From Nelumbo lutea (lineage: Eukaryota; Streptophyta; Magnoliopsida; Proteales; Nelumbonaceae): 64,000 nucleotides of DNA. How positions within the stretch are numbered: position 1 is the first letter of the stretch; every line of letters begins with the position of its first letter. The stretch lies in the NCBI GenBank assembly GCA_022828595.1, contig JAKGHH010000004.1:86828270-86892269 (forward strand), read 5' to 3'. Below are positions 21,966 to 32,351 of the stretch, piece by piece. Position numbers and translations under genes: made by a program. The notes below the pieces were generated by a model. The model worked only from the letters and a program-made list of their open reading frames with translations. It did not search any database and was not told the DNA's origin.

Positions 21966-23930
21966 CTAGTTCAGCCTGAATTTGCCAACGCCGGGCTCAG
22001 GTACCATGATTTTGCAAAGGATCAGGTTGACAACACGAATGTTTCGTTTCTTAACTCTGGCGTTGTAGTACTGAGCTACCCTTTGCTGGTATGATGTGGT
22101 TCTGATGTATCCGAGGTCCCTCACCTCGTCAAGTAGGTAGAGGTCGGTACGTAGCTCGTCGCTATTAGTATTGTCGCTGTATGCTTCCAACCAAAGTGAG
22201 GGGATCTCGATTTCGGCTAGGATGACTACCTCCGTGCCATAGGTGATGTTGAAGGGAGTTTCTCCAGTGGCGGTCTTCTTTGTAGTTCGTCCGCCCATAG
22301 TCCTTTAGCTCAGTCTAGCCTGGCTTTTAGTTCGCGGAGGATAGCTCTATTTGTGACTTCTGCTTGACCATTTGCTTGTGGGTGCACGACAGATGTGAAG
22401 TTTTGTCGGGTCCCCATGCCTTGGCACCACTCTTGGAATTTGACGTCTTCGAACTGCTTGTCATTGTCGGAGATCAGCACCCGAGGTAGCCTGAAGTGGC
22501 ACACTATGTTCTTCTAGAAGAAGTTCTGGACATTTTGAGTTGTGATGGTTATGAGAGTTTCAGCTTCAACCCACTTGGTGAAGTAGTCTACCGCCACTAC
22601 TAGGAACTTCCTTCCTCCTGTTGCTGGCAGGAATGGTCCGAGTAGGTCGATACCCCATTGTGCGAAGGGCCATGGGCTGGTGAGGTACTTGAGGTCGACG
22701 GAGGGATGATGGTGGATATTGGCGTGCTTTTGGCACTTCTCGCATTTCCTGATTAGCCCGACGGCGTCTACTTTCATTGTTGGCCAATAGTACCCCTGTC
22801 GTAGTGCCTTATGAGCGACGGCCCTGCCCTCCAAGTGTCTGCCACATATGCCTTCATGAATGTTGCGGAGTATGAGCTCGACTTCGGGAGGTCGCAAGCA
22901 GCATAGGTAAGGGAGCGTGTAGGATTTTCGGTACTGCCATCCGTCTCTCATGACGTACTTGGCTGCCTGACGCTCTACCCTCCTAGCAGCGTTGCATTCT
23001 TCGGGGAGGGTTCCATGTAGCAGGAAGCTCGCGAGTGGATCAATCCAGCTCAGTTTTGCTTGGGCGACAGGAGCGACCTCCTCTGCCCCCCGAAGAATGT
23101 TGGGCCGAGGTAACTCTTCTATGTACACAGTTCTCATGGTGTTGTCACTGGTGCTGGCTAGCCGGGATAGGGCGTCGACCTCAGTGTTCTCAGACCTCGG
23201 GATTTGCTTGATGAAGTGTGATTGGAAGCTAAGCAGTACCTCTTTTACCTTTGCCAAGTAGGCCATCATAGCTGGCTCGCGGGCTTCATATTCCCCTGTA
23301 ACTTGGTTGACCACGAGCTAGGAATCGTTGCAGATAACTATGTGTTTTGCCTTTACTTCTTGTGCCAGGGTTAGCCCAGCTATCAACATCTTGTATTCTG
23401 CCTCATTGTTGGATGCCGCGAACTCAAAGCGTAGTCTGTACTCCAGTTTTGTGTCACTCAGACCACGGAGAACTACACTGGCTCCGCTGCCTTGCTGGTT
23501 TGAGGAGCCATCTACGTGAAGGATCCAGGGCTCTTCATCCTAGTTCGGGCTTGGCCTAACTAAGAGAGATACCGAACTGGGTGCAACCTCACGGGGCTCG
23601 GACTCAACCGGCTTGGGAGCACTGAGCTCACCCGAACTGGGAACCTCGTGCTCAACCAGGCTAAGGACCTCGGAGCTGAACGTGCATTTTGCAACAAAAT
23701 CCGCCAAGGCTTGAGCTTTGATGGCGGTTCGAGGCTTGTACCGGAGATCGTACTCACTGAGTTCGATGGCCCACTTCGTCAATCGTCCAGAGACCTCGGG
23801 CCTGAGTAATACTTGCCTTAAGGATTTGTCGGTGAGGACGATGATGGGATGAGCTTGAAAATACGGGCGGAGTTTGCGAGCCGTAGTGACCAGAGCATAA
23901 GCTAGCTTTTCTATCTCTGGGATGAGTATG
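21966..23930 (-). pseudogene. gypsy element 1 pol: RNase H, archaeal-type RNase H and integrase
   Basis: Minus-strand order: EIEKLAYALVTTARKLRPYF and LTKWAIELSEYDLRYKPR (RT/RNase H connection and RNase H), ASNNEAEYKMLIAGL and IKQIPRSENTEVDALSRLA (second RNase H), then integrase with an HHCC finger (HEGICGRH, CEKCQKH), WGIDLLGPF, VLISDNDKQF and PQANGQAEVTNRA giving the D, D, E positions, and a C-terminal ETPFNITYGTEVVIL. In-frame stops occur near 22300-22310, 22505-22515, 23318 and 23540. Confidence 0.9.
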
Positions 23931-23938
23931 AACCTATT

Positions 23939-24349
23939 AGTGGTACTCTACTTCATCGTAGCCCATTGCCCTCCCTTGAAGTTGTGATCAAAGATTTGCT
24001 CTCTGAAAAAACTCGACTAAAAACACTTCAAGATGAGCGTTCCGTACTATCTACTGATGTTCTTGTTACTCCGGGTACATCTACTACTTCTTCAATTTCC
24101 TCTAAATCCTTAAAACGGAGTTTTTGCAATTACTGCAAGAAGACTGGTCACACTATTTTTGAGTGCCACCGCCAGCAAGCCAAAAAGGCATCTGGACAGA
24201 AGTCCTCATCCATGGGTTCTCAGGCTTCGAGTTCTACTGCCGTTGTTGCCACAAAGGATTCTTCTGATAACACCTCTCCAAAATTTTCTCTTCGAGACCT
24301 CCAAACCCTTCTTCACCAGCTCCAACCTGCTTCTGGTAATGCCTTCTAA
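23939..24349 (+). pseudogene. copia element 2 gag, C-terminal part
   Basis: Frame LLHRSPLPSLEVVIKDLL leads to the zinc knuckle CNYCKKTGHTIFEC (CX2CX4HX4C), then Ser-rich sequence. The N-terminal half of gag is missing because of the gypsy interruption just before this point. Confidence 0.85.
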
Positions 24350-27300
24350 TTCAGTCTTGTTCGTCACTCCAGGTGCTACCTCATCATGGTATTTTGATTC
24401 TTCCTGTTGCAATCATATGACATCCAATTCATACCTATTTACTTCCAAGTCCCGACCTTCTGTTGCACCAATTGTTCATACTATCGATAGTTCAACCTTA
24501 ACTGTTAAAAGTGTAGGAACTATTTCAACACCTCGTTTGTCACTACCTATTACTTTTTTGGTACCTCAATTATCTATAAATCTTATATCTGTTAGACAAT
24601 TATGTGAACTTGGTTTTGAAATACATTTCTCAAGTCGCGGTTGTATTGTGCAAGATCCATGGATAGGGAAGATCATTGGGACAGACTGTAAGGTTGGGAG
24701 ATTGTTTGAGCTATCATCTCTTCAATTACCATCTCTTGCTGGTGCTGTCACCTCTAGCGTCTGGCATTCTCATCTTGGTCACATTTCTACCTCTAAGTTA
24801 GGATCTTTAATTTCTAATGGATGTTTGGGTCCTGTTAAAACAATACCCTTTGATTGTGTTTCCTGTCATCTTTCAAAATATCATGCTTTGCCTTTTAATA
24901 TAAGTGAATATGTTTCTTCTGCACCTTTTGATCTTATTAATTCTGATATTTGGGGACCTTCGCCTCATAATACCATGGGTGGTTCGTGTTATTTTGTGAT
25001 ATTCGTTGATGATTTCTCTCGGTATACAGGATTTATCTCATGCGTAATAAATCTGAATTACCTGCAATTTATATTCAATTTGCCACCATGATCAAAACTC
25101 AATTTTCCTTTATCATCAAATTTTTTCGCATTGATAATGCCATGGAATATAGAGATTCTATCCTTACCCAATTTCTTTCACAAAATGGAATCATCATTCA
25201 TAGATCTTGTCCCGACACTTCTCAACAAAATGGGCATGCAGAACAAAAACATAGGCATATTCTTGATACTGTCCAAACTCTTTTAATCTCTTCCTCTTGT
25301 CATGAGCGTTTTTGGGGGGAGGCAGTCCTCACTGTTGTTTATACCATCAATTGCATTCCTTCTCCTGTTATTTGTAACATTTCTCCTTATGAACGGTTGT
25401 ATGGCCATTGCCTTGATTACCAGCCACTTCGTGTGTTTTGTTGTGCTTGTTTTGTTCTATTACAACCTCATGAACATACCAAATTGGAACCAAAAGCACA
25501 TTTATGTTGTTTTCTCGGGTATGGTATTGAACATAAAGGATATTGGTGTTGGGATCCTCTTTCCCAACAACTTCGCATATCTTGTCATGTTACCTTTTGG
25601 GAACACAAAATGCTCTCAAGTCTCTCCCCATTTCGAGTTACCACGACATCTTCATATTTTTTTACTGATCCTACTATTTCGTTTTTTCTTGATGATTTAC
25701 CTACAGGTCCGATTACTTCTTCCTTTGATAGCTCTAATAGTATTACGCAACCTACAACCTCTCCTAATGCATCTACCTTGGCTATGGATTCTCCAGCTCT
25801 GCCTTCTTCTGAGCTCTTGATTCCTCCTACTGAATTAGACCCTGATCATTCTGATGCTCCACTCCGTCGTTCTGGTAGGGTCACTAAACCTTCCATTCTC
25901 CTTTATGATTTTCATTGTTACTCTACCATTGTTTCTTTATACGAGCCTCGTACCTATCGCGAGGCTAGTACTGCCCCTCTATGGCAGAAAACAATGGTAG
26001 AAGAAATCCAAGCTCTTACAAGCACTCATACTTGGGATTTAGTTGACCTGCCTTCAGATAAATCCGTGATTGGTTGTAAATGGGTCTACAAAATCAAGAC
26101 TCGGGCAGATGGTTCAGTTGAAAGGTATAAAGCTAGATTGGTAGCAAAAGGGTTCACACAAGAGTATGTCATTGATTATGAGGAGACTTTTGCCCCAATG
26201 GCCCGTCTCACTTCTGTTTGCAGTCTTATTGCGATTGTTGCAGCTAAGCACTGGCAACTATTTCAGATGGATGTTAAGAATGCTTTTCTCAATGGAGATC
26301 TTTCTGAAGAGATTTATATGCAGCCCCCTCCTGGTTATGATCATCTACCTAATCAGATTTGTCGTCTCCGTAAAGTTCTATATGGACTTAAGCAAGCGCC
26401 TCGAACATGGTTCTCCAAATTCAGCTCTACCGTTTGTCAGTTTGGTTTTCACTCTAGCACTCATGATCATGCCTTGTTCATTCGTAAGACCTCTCAGGGT
26501 TGTGTACTTCTCCTCCTTTATGTGGATGACATGATCATTATTGGTGATGATTTGCAGGGCATTTCTGCTTTTAAGACTTCTCTCAGCAAACAATTTGAAA
26601 TGAAAGATCTTGGTCGACTAAATTATTTCTTAGGCATTGAGGTCTCCCTCGACCAATCAGCATATTATCTGTCTCAGGCCAAGTATGCCACTGATCTTGT
26701 TTCTCGTGCCTGACTCACTGATACTAAGATTGTTGACACTTCGATTGAGCCTAATACCCATTTTTCAGCCACTGATGGTATTCCTCTCAGTGACTGCACC
26801 TTATATCGGCAACTAGTTGGCAGTCTTGTATACCTTACGGTTACTCGTCCTAATATTGCATATGCAGTTCATATTGTGAGTCAGTTCATGTCTACCCCCT
26901 CGCACTACTCATTATGTTGCTGTGCTTTGCATCATCCATTATGTCAATGGCACTTTGTTTCATGGACTTCACTACTCCAGCTCTTCCTCTCTTCACTTGA
27001 TCGCATATTCTGATGCTAATTGGGCCGGTGATCCTACTGACAGACGCTCCACTACTAGTTATTGCTTCTTTATTGGCAACTCTCTTATATCTTGGCGTAG
27101 TAAGAAGCAAACGGTTGTCTCTCGTTTCAGTACCGAAGCTGAATATCAAGCTCTTGCTAACACTACCTCCGAGCTGTTATGGTTACGATGGTTACTCCAT
27201 GACATGGGAATTACTCATTCATCTGCAACCTCTCTTTACTGTGACAATCGTAGCGCCATACATATTGCCCACAATATGTATTTCATAAGCGCACTAAGTA

Positions 27301-27452
27301 TATTGAGATTGATTGTCACTTCATTCATCATCGTGTGCTCCAGGGTATTGTTCGCCTTATTCCTGCCCCTTCCCAGGATCAGTCTGCAGATATATTTACC
27401 AAAGGTCACTCTCCTCTTCGCTTTCGTATTCTACTTGGCAAACTCCATATGA
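24350..27452 (+). pseudogene. copia element 2 pol: protease, integrase, RT, RNase H
   Basis: Protease-like SWYFDSSCCNHMT (the usual D-S-G is altered to DSS), GAG-pre-integrase VWHSHLGHIS..CVSCHLSK, integrase VIFVDDFSRYTG..FRIDNAMEY..QNGHAEQKHRH, RT KARLVAKGFTQEY, QMDVKNAFLNGDL, LLYVDDMIIIG, and RNase H YSDANWAGDPTDRRSTTSY and LYCDNRSAIHIAHN. Lesions include a frame break near 25040-25090, a TGA at about 26711 and frameshifts near 26900-26930 and after 27270. Not autonomous. Confidence 0.92.
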
Positions 27453-27485
27453 CTGATACATTACCATCTTGAGTTTGAGGGGGGA

Positions 27486-27727
27486 TGTTAGCGTATTCCA
27501 TCAGTTTTAGTATTGTATCTATCTTTATCCCCTTAATTCTAGGAGATATAATTCCACTCCAATTACTGTACATATTTTTTTCTTTCCTTTTTGTATTCCA
27601 ATTTAAGTTGCCAACCTATTATTTGATTGTAAGCTTAGCTTTATTATAAATAGATTGTAACCAATTGAATTCACATCAACAAATATTATTTTCCCATTTA
27701 TCTTCTTTGCTCTTCTCTTTGGTATCG
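27486..27727 (+). repeat. 3' LTR of copia element 2
   Basis: Follows the polypurine tract TTGAGGGGGGA. It matches the 5' LTR throughout, with an 8-base-scale insertion near 27673 and the terminal CA changed to CG. The target duplication TGGGG follows at 27728-27732. Confidence 0.9.
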
Positions 27728-27732
27728 TGGGG

Positions 27733-28140
27733 GCGTCCACAGGGTGCCCAGCCGACTTGGGTGCGACATGTCCAAAGTGCTAAAATCAACCCTCACCATG
27801 GTCCTATAGCATTTTTACACCACACGAGAGGAAGATATTCATATTTGTATGTTTTCATTGAGATGGGAGATTTTAGCAATCCAAGTTGCAAGGGGTGTTA
27901 TGTCAAAAAAAGTTGGCAAGCGGTGTGAGGAGGAAATCCGATTTAATAAAATATAACGTGGCAATTTCTCGCACCCCCCCCCCCCCCCACACACACAAAA
28001 AAAAGAAAAGAAAAACTTCTGGATAAGTTTGCTTTTCATCAGTAAAAGGTCAACCGTCGCCCGTCGGTCCTCGGTGGCAGAGTTACCTTATTTCTTCAGT
28101 CTCCCTTTGCCGCCCAACCCACACACAGCACTCTCATCTT
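27733..28140 (+). promoter_or_regulatory. Upstream region of the P450, with C15, AC and A tracts
   Basis: Holds a C15 run (27974-27988) followed by (AC)n and A-rich tracts. No clear TATA box was picked out. The copia 3' LTR ends only about 410 bases before the ATG, so the P450 promoter may be shortened or may include LTR-flanking sequence. Confidence 0.4.
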
Positions 28141-29866
28141 ATGGGCTCCCTTCCTGTTCCTGATGCGTTGCGGTGGTGGTGGCAAGTGAGCAACCGCAGA
28201 GATGAATACGCCCGAGCAGTGCTCACACTTTCCTTGGTAGTCCTTTCCATCTCCTGGTACGCATGGTTAACCAGGAAATCAAGGAAGGCAGACCTCCCGT
28301 TGCCGCCCGGCCCACGAGGCCTGCCCCTGGTCGGAAACCTCCTTTCCCTTCAGCCGGAACTCCACGTCTATTTCGCCGAGCTGGCGCGGACCTATGGCCC
28401 CATCACGAAATTGCAGCTAGGTAAGAAGTTGGGCATTGTGATTACCTCACCGTCGTTGCCTAAGGAAGTGCTCAAGGACCACGACACCACCTTTGCCAAC
28501 CATGACGTACCGGCTGCAGGCCGGGCGTCTACATATGGGGGCCTTGATATTTTATGGACTCCATATGGTCCAGAGTGGCGATTGCTGCGTAAGGTGTGCG
28601 TGCGTGAGATGCTCGGCATTGCCACTCTTGACGCCGTCTATGGCCTTCGTCAGCGGGAGGTTCGCCGGACCGTGGAATACCTGTATTCCAGGACTGGCTC
28701 CCCGGTGAATATTGGGGAGCAGATGTTCTTGACCGTGCTCAATCTGATCACGAGCATGCTGTGGGGCGATACGATCAATGGGGAGGAGCGGTCTCGTCTC
28801 GGCGCAGAGTTCCGACAAGCCATTGGCGAGATGACAGCGCTACTGAGTGTGCCCAATGTTTCCGATTTTTTTCCTATTCTGGCCGCTTCGATCTGCAAGG
28901 CGTGGAGAGGAAGATGAAGGGTCTGGCCTCGCAGTTTGATCGAATGTTTGATTCCATGATTCATAAACGGCTGAATATCATGGACGAAAAAGGTAAAGAG
29001 GAGGGCCATGACTTTCTGCAGTTCCTATTGAATCTCAAGGACCAAGGAGATGCTAACAACTCCCTCACAATGAATCAAATCAAGGCCTTACTCATGGTAT
29101 GGTTTTACTTAATTAATCTAGCTAGATTTAAAATGATATCCAGTTCATCCTCACCAATATTTCATCACTTTGAAGATAACTCTGTTCTGTTGGGCATTTA
29201 TATTTGTAATCAGACTGATCAATCATATCGTTGACTGAACAGGACATGGTGATTGGTGGGACGGAAACGACTTCAAACACGGTAGAGTGGGCAATAGCCG
29301 AACTGATGAACAAACCAGAGAGGATGAGGAAAGCCCAAGAAGAACTGGAGAGAGTGGTGGGTAAAGACAACATAGTCGAAGAGTCTCACCTTCCCAAGCT
29401 ACACTACTTGCAAGCCGTGATGAAAGAAGTGCTCCGTTTACACCCGGTTCTGCCACTGTTAGTCCCCCATTGCCCAAGCTCTTCGTGCGCTGTTGGGGGT
29501 TACATGGTCCCCAAGGGCGCCAGAGTCTTCGTCAATGCGTGGGCAATCCATAGAGACCCTGCGTTGTGGGACAAACCCTTGACGTTTGATCCCGAGAGGT
29601 TCTTGATTGATGGGAAATGGGATTACACCGGCAAGGATTTGAGCTACTTCCCGTTTGGTTCCGGGAGGAGGATATGTGCAGGGATAGCAACGGCAGAGAG
29701 GATGGTTATGTATGCATTGGCATCGCTGTTGCATTCGTTCAACTGGGAAATACCGAAGGGAGCAAAGCTTCAACTTACTGAGAAGTTTGGGACTGCGCTA
29801 AAGAAGGCCACACCTCTTGTCGCAGTCCCCACGCCAAGGTTATCTGATCCAAAACTTTATGCCTGA
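28141..29866 (+). pseudogene. Cytochrome P450, CYP706-like, full length but with a 1-bp frameshift in exon 1
   Basis: Exon 1 28141-29096, intron 29097-29242 (GT..AG, 146 bases), exon 2 29243-29866; about 526 residues if the frame were whole. N-terminal membrane anchor (residues about 26-43), proline hinge LPLPPGPRGLPLVGN, I-helix GGTETT, ExxR in MKEVLR, PERF, and haem loop FPFGSGRRICAG with the Cys ligand are all present. LVPHCPSSSCAVGGY and AERMVMYALASLLHSF are typical of CYP706, a plant ER monooxygenase family active on terpenoid or phenylpropanoid-type substrates; the substrate here is unknown. At 28884/28885 one base (probably a C after GGCC) is missing, shifting the frame into a stop at 28915-28917; the correct frame resumes at once as FDLQGVERKMK. 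Since everything else is intact, an assembly error or a very young pseudogene fits. Confidence 0.85.
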
Positions 29867-29899
29867 TGTTAATTTCGATAAAGAAGGCCACACCTCTTG
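29799..29899 (+). repeat. 21-bp exact repeat spanning the P450 stop region
   Basis: TAAAGAAGGCCACACCTCTTG occurs at 29799-29819 (coding) and again at 29879-29899 (3' UTR), 80 bases apart. A (TA)n tract follows at about 29928-29946. Confidence 0.85.
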
Positions 29900-31550
29900 A
29901 CTGTGTTGAAATGCAATAAAGTTTTAATATATATATATATATATATGCAGAGAAGATTCTGTTCTGTTCTTGATCGAATTGAGAGTACTCAGCTCAGATC
30001 TATGTTGTATAAAAGAAATGAACAACAAAATAAGCCCAATGCAATAATTTTCAAGAAACTAAAACAAGATGGGTGGTTGGCTGGTTGCAGTGATTAGCAG
30101 AAGGTCTTTGAACATTACAGAAAATAACTCAGACAAGCTTGACGTATTAACCTTCCGGTATAGCAGTAACTCTATAATGCCATGACTAGTGCCTGCCAAA
30201 TTCTAGGTTGTCTTTTGCGAAAAGAAGATTCCCCTCATTGCATTTAGGTAAATCCGAAGCCATTTTTCAGCACCATTTTCTACAACCGAGTTCATCCTTT
30301 TTTATTTTTATTTTATTTTAATGATTTCTCTTTTTGTTTTCTTAAATCATCCTAATGATGTAGGTGTTTTTCTTTTCTTTTCTTTTTTTTTTTCATTTCA
30401 GCCGTGATTATTTTGTTGATTGGATGGTGTTTGGCATTCTTGTTTATTAGGTGTAAAAATCATTAGAATAGCTTGTTGGTTGATTTGGATAGCATTCTAT
30501 GTCTGTTTAGTAGTTACTTAACTTAATTAGAATCAATATCATTGCTGAAATTTCTTCTCTCTCATATTATTCAAATTCGGATGTCTACTTAAGTGAATAT
30601 ACATTTTGGATCTTTTGCTTGAATGTTAGAATATGTGTTTAATGGTGCTTTATCTTTGTGTCAAATTATAATTTAAATTAGTTTGTTGTCTTATTTATTT
30701 GATTATTTTGTTTTATGATTTTTTTTATCCTAAATGTAGATTGTATTTAGTAAGCCCTATTTGAAGTGGCTCATAGGGGATTGATTCCCTTGTGTTTTGA
30801 TTTTCTCATTAGCCTAATAGGAACGAGGGGAACCTTGGATAAAGAAGGATGATGCATATAGTTGCCTAATCCTTTGTTCATTTAAGGGTTTCCTTCACCC
30901 AAAAAAGAGAATGAGAGGGTGGAATCACTTGGGAAACAAGCCACCATGACTATCCTCTTTGATGGGTAAGGTTGTTAGAAATCTAGTAGGTTTTGTTTCC
31001 TTTGCTTCTTATTCTTTCTTTACTAAATTAGGGGAATGGTACTACATGTTAAGTATGGGAGATAGGTGCTTAACACCTTCCCTCTCTCCCCTAAAAAGTA
31101 CCTAGAATAACTTTATCTTGGGTATGTATGAGTCATGTCTTGTTCATTGAACATGGGAGGCCCATCACTCCCATGTTTCTATTCTAGATGGGTGGCGGTT
31201 CCATACCATTTCAGCCATGGAGTGAATCCCAATTTCAATGGGATGTTCATAGTATACAATGGCGTTTCATTGTTATTGTGTTTTGAGTTAATCAATTCAA
31301 ATTCGTTAGAAATATGTTTTTGTCAGTGTCACATCATGTATGGGCATAGTTTCAAGTAGAAAATTGCATGTGTGGAAAACATCAAATTTAAAGTTTTAAG
31401 AAGAAATAACAATTTGTATGTTCAATTCAAATCTGTCTCACAATTGTGAGACAAATGCTATGCAAAATCACTATACCAAACACTCCCTAGGTTTTGGCCT
31501 AACTAAGATGTTGGTCTTCGGACTTCAATATATGACAAAGAGTTATGGTC
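29900..31550. other. Intergenic DNA, no gene recognised
   Basis: AT-rich, with T-rich tracts near 30300-30400. The part 30740-31260 has strings such as GGTGCTTAACACCTTCCC and GGGTGGCGGTTCCATACCATTTC that recall leaders or LTRs of plant gypsy elements, but I could not define ends. Confidence 0.4.
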
Positions 31551-31784
31551 AAGGTTCAAAATATCGATATGTCTGATACGCCGGTAGGGGTGTATCGGGC
31601 GAATCAATATTGTTTTTTGATGCTTTTTTTTTTCTGCAACCGGTTCAGGTGGACCGATTTAGGGATCCTCCACCCCCTGAACTGTCAGAACCCCCGATAC
31701 ACCACTGTAAGGGCATATCAGAGGGGTCCCAGAACGATGTGTATCGTCTAATACAGGCTGATACATGTCGATACTTTGAACCTT
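31551..31784. mobile_element. MITE with AAGGTTCAAA terminal inverted repeats
   Basis: The left end AAGGTTCAAAATATCGATAT pairs with the right end, which read from the other strand is AAGGTTCAAAGTATCGACAT. The ends therefore match over about 20 bases with two mismatches. The interior has further TATCG-type motifs (GTGTATCGGG, TGTATCG). No coding capacity and no clear target duplication. Confidence 0.65.
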
Positions 31785-31922
31785 TTGATAAGCTTGGAAT
31801 GAAGGAACCGTTTGATAACACCTGAACTAGTTAAAAAGGCTTTTATTGCTGTCTTTTAATGAATATAAATTGTTGTAGGCAATTTGATTGATGAAGCTGA
31901 AAGTGGGTTATACCTTTAAATA

Positions 31923-31925
<3 letters not shown>

Positions 31926-31959
<34 letters not shown>
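31926..31959 (+). repeat. (TTA)n microsatellite
   Basis: About eleven uninterrupted TTA/ATT units. Confidence 0.9.
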
Positions 31960-32351
31960 TGTACATCTGGGAAACTATTTGTATATACCATATAACTTTC
32001 AAAAACAACTCGTACATTCCTTATTTATCTTTTAAACCTTTACTCCAACTGATAAAACTTAAATGACTGAATTGTTCTTAACTGTTGATTAAATTTTCAA
32101 AACATGTCATTCCCTCCTCTCCTTTTCTTCTTTCCAAAACATGTTGCCGATACGAACTTCATGTATTGAATTATTACAAAAGTATGGAAACAAATTACAA
32201 AAATAAATTTGTAATATGAAAAAATACAAGGGATTTGAAGTCTTTGAATCTACTCAATAACGTAAGCAACCTCTGATTAATGGTCAAATTAATTCAGTGA
32301 AAATGAGAATCGGTGTGTTTCTTTTGTTTCTCAAAGTATTGATGTATATAC

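Larger units (their letters stand above)
18258..23938 (-). mobile_element. Tat-type Ty3/gypsy element 1, truncated, nested in copia element 2
   Basis: On the minus strand the order is RNase H tail, second (archaeal-type) RNase H, integrase, an antisense accessory ORF on the plus strand, polypurine tract and 3' LTR. Two RNase H domains and an extra ORF between integrase and 3' LTR are hallmarks of the Tat lineage. The 5' LTR, gag, protease and most of RT are missing; the element stops at about 23938 where copia gag resumes. The block is visibly richer in G and C than its surroundings. Confidence 0.85.
17071..27727 (+). mobile_element. Ty1/copia element 2, both LTRs present, with a nested gypsy inside
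   Basis: LTRs at 17071-17301 and 27486-27727 start with the same TGTTAGCGTATTCCATCAG. The 5-base target duplication TGGGG is perfect (17066-17070 and 27728-27732). A primer-binding site TGGTATCAGAGC follows the 5' LTR and a polypurine tract TTGAGGGGGGA precedes the 3' LTR. The two LTRs differ by roughly fifteen substitutions and several small indels by eye, so the insertion is old. Coding parts run from a gag CCHC knuckle (24.1 kb) to RNase H (27.3 kb), but the N-terminal half of gag is gone where a gypsy element interrupts (18258 to about 23938). Confidence 0.93.
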
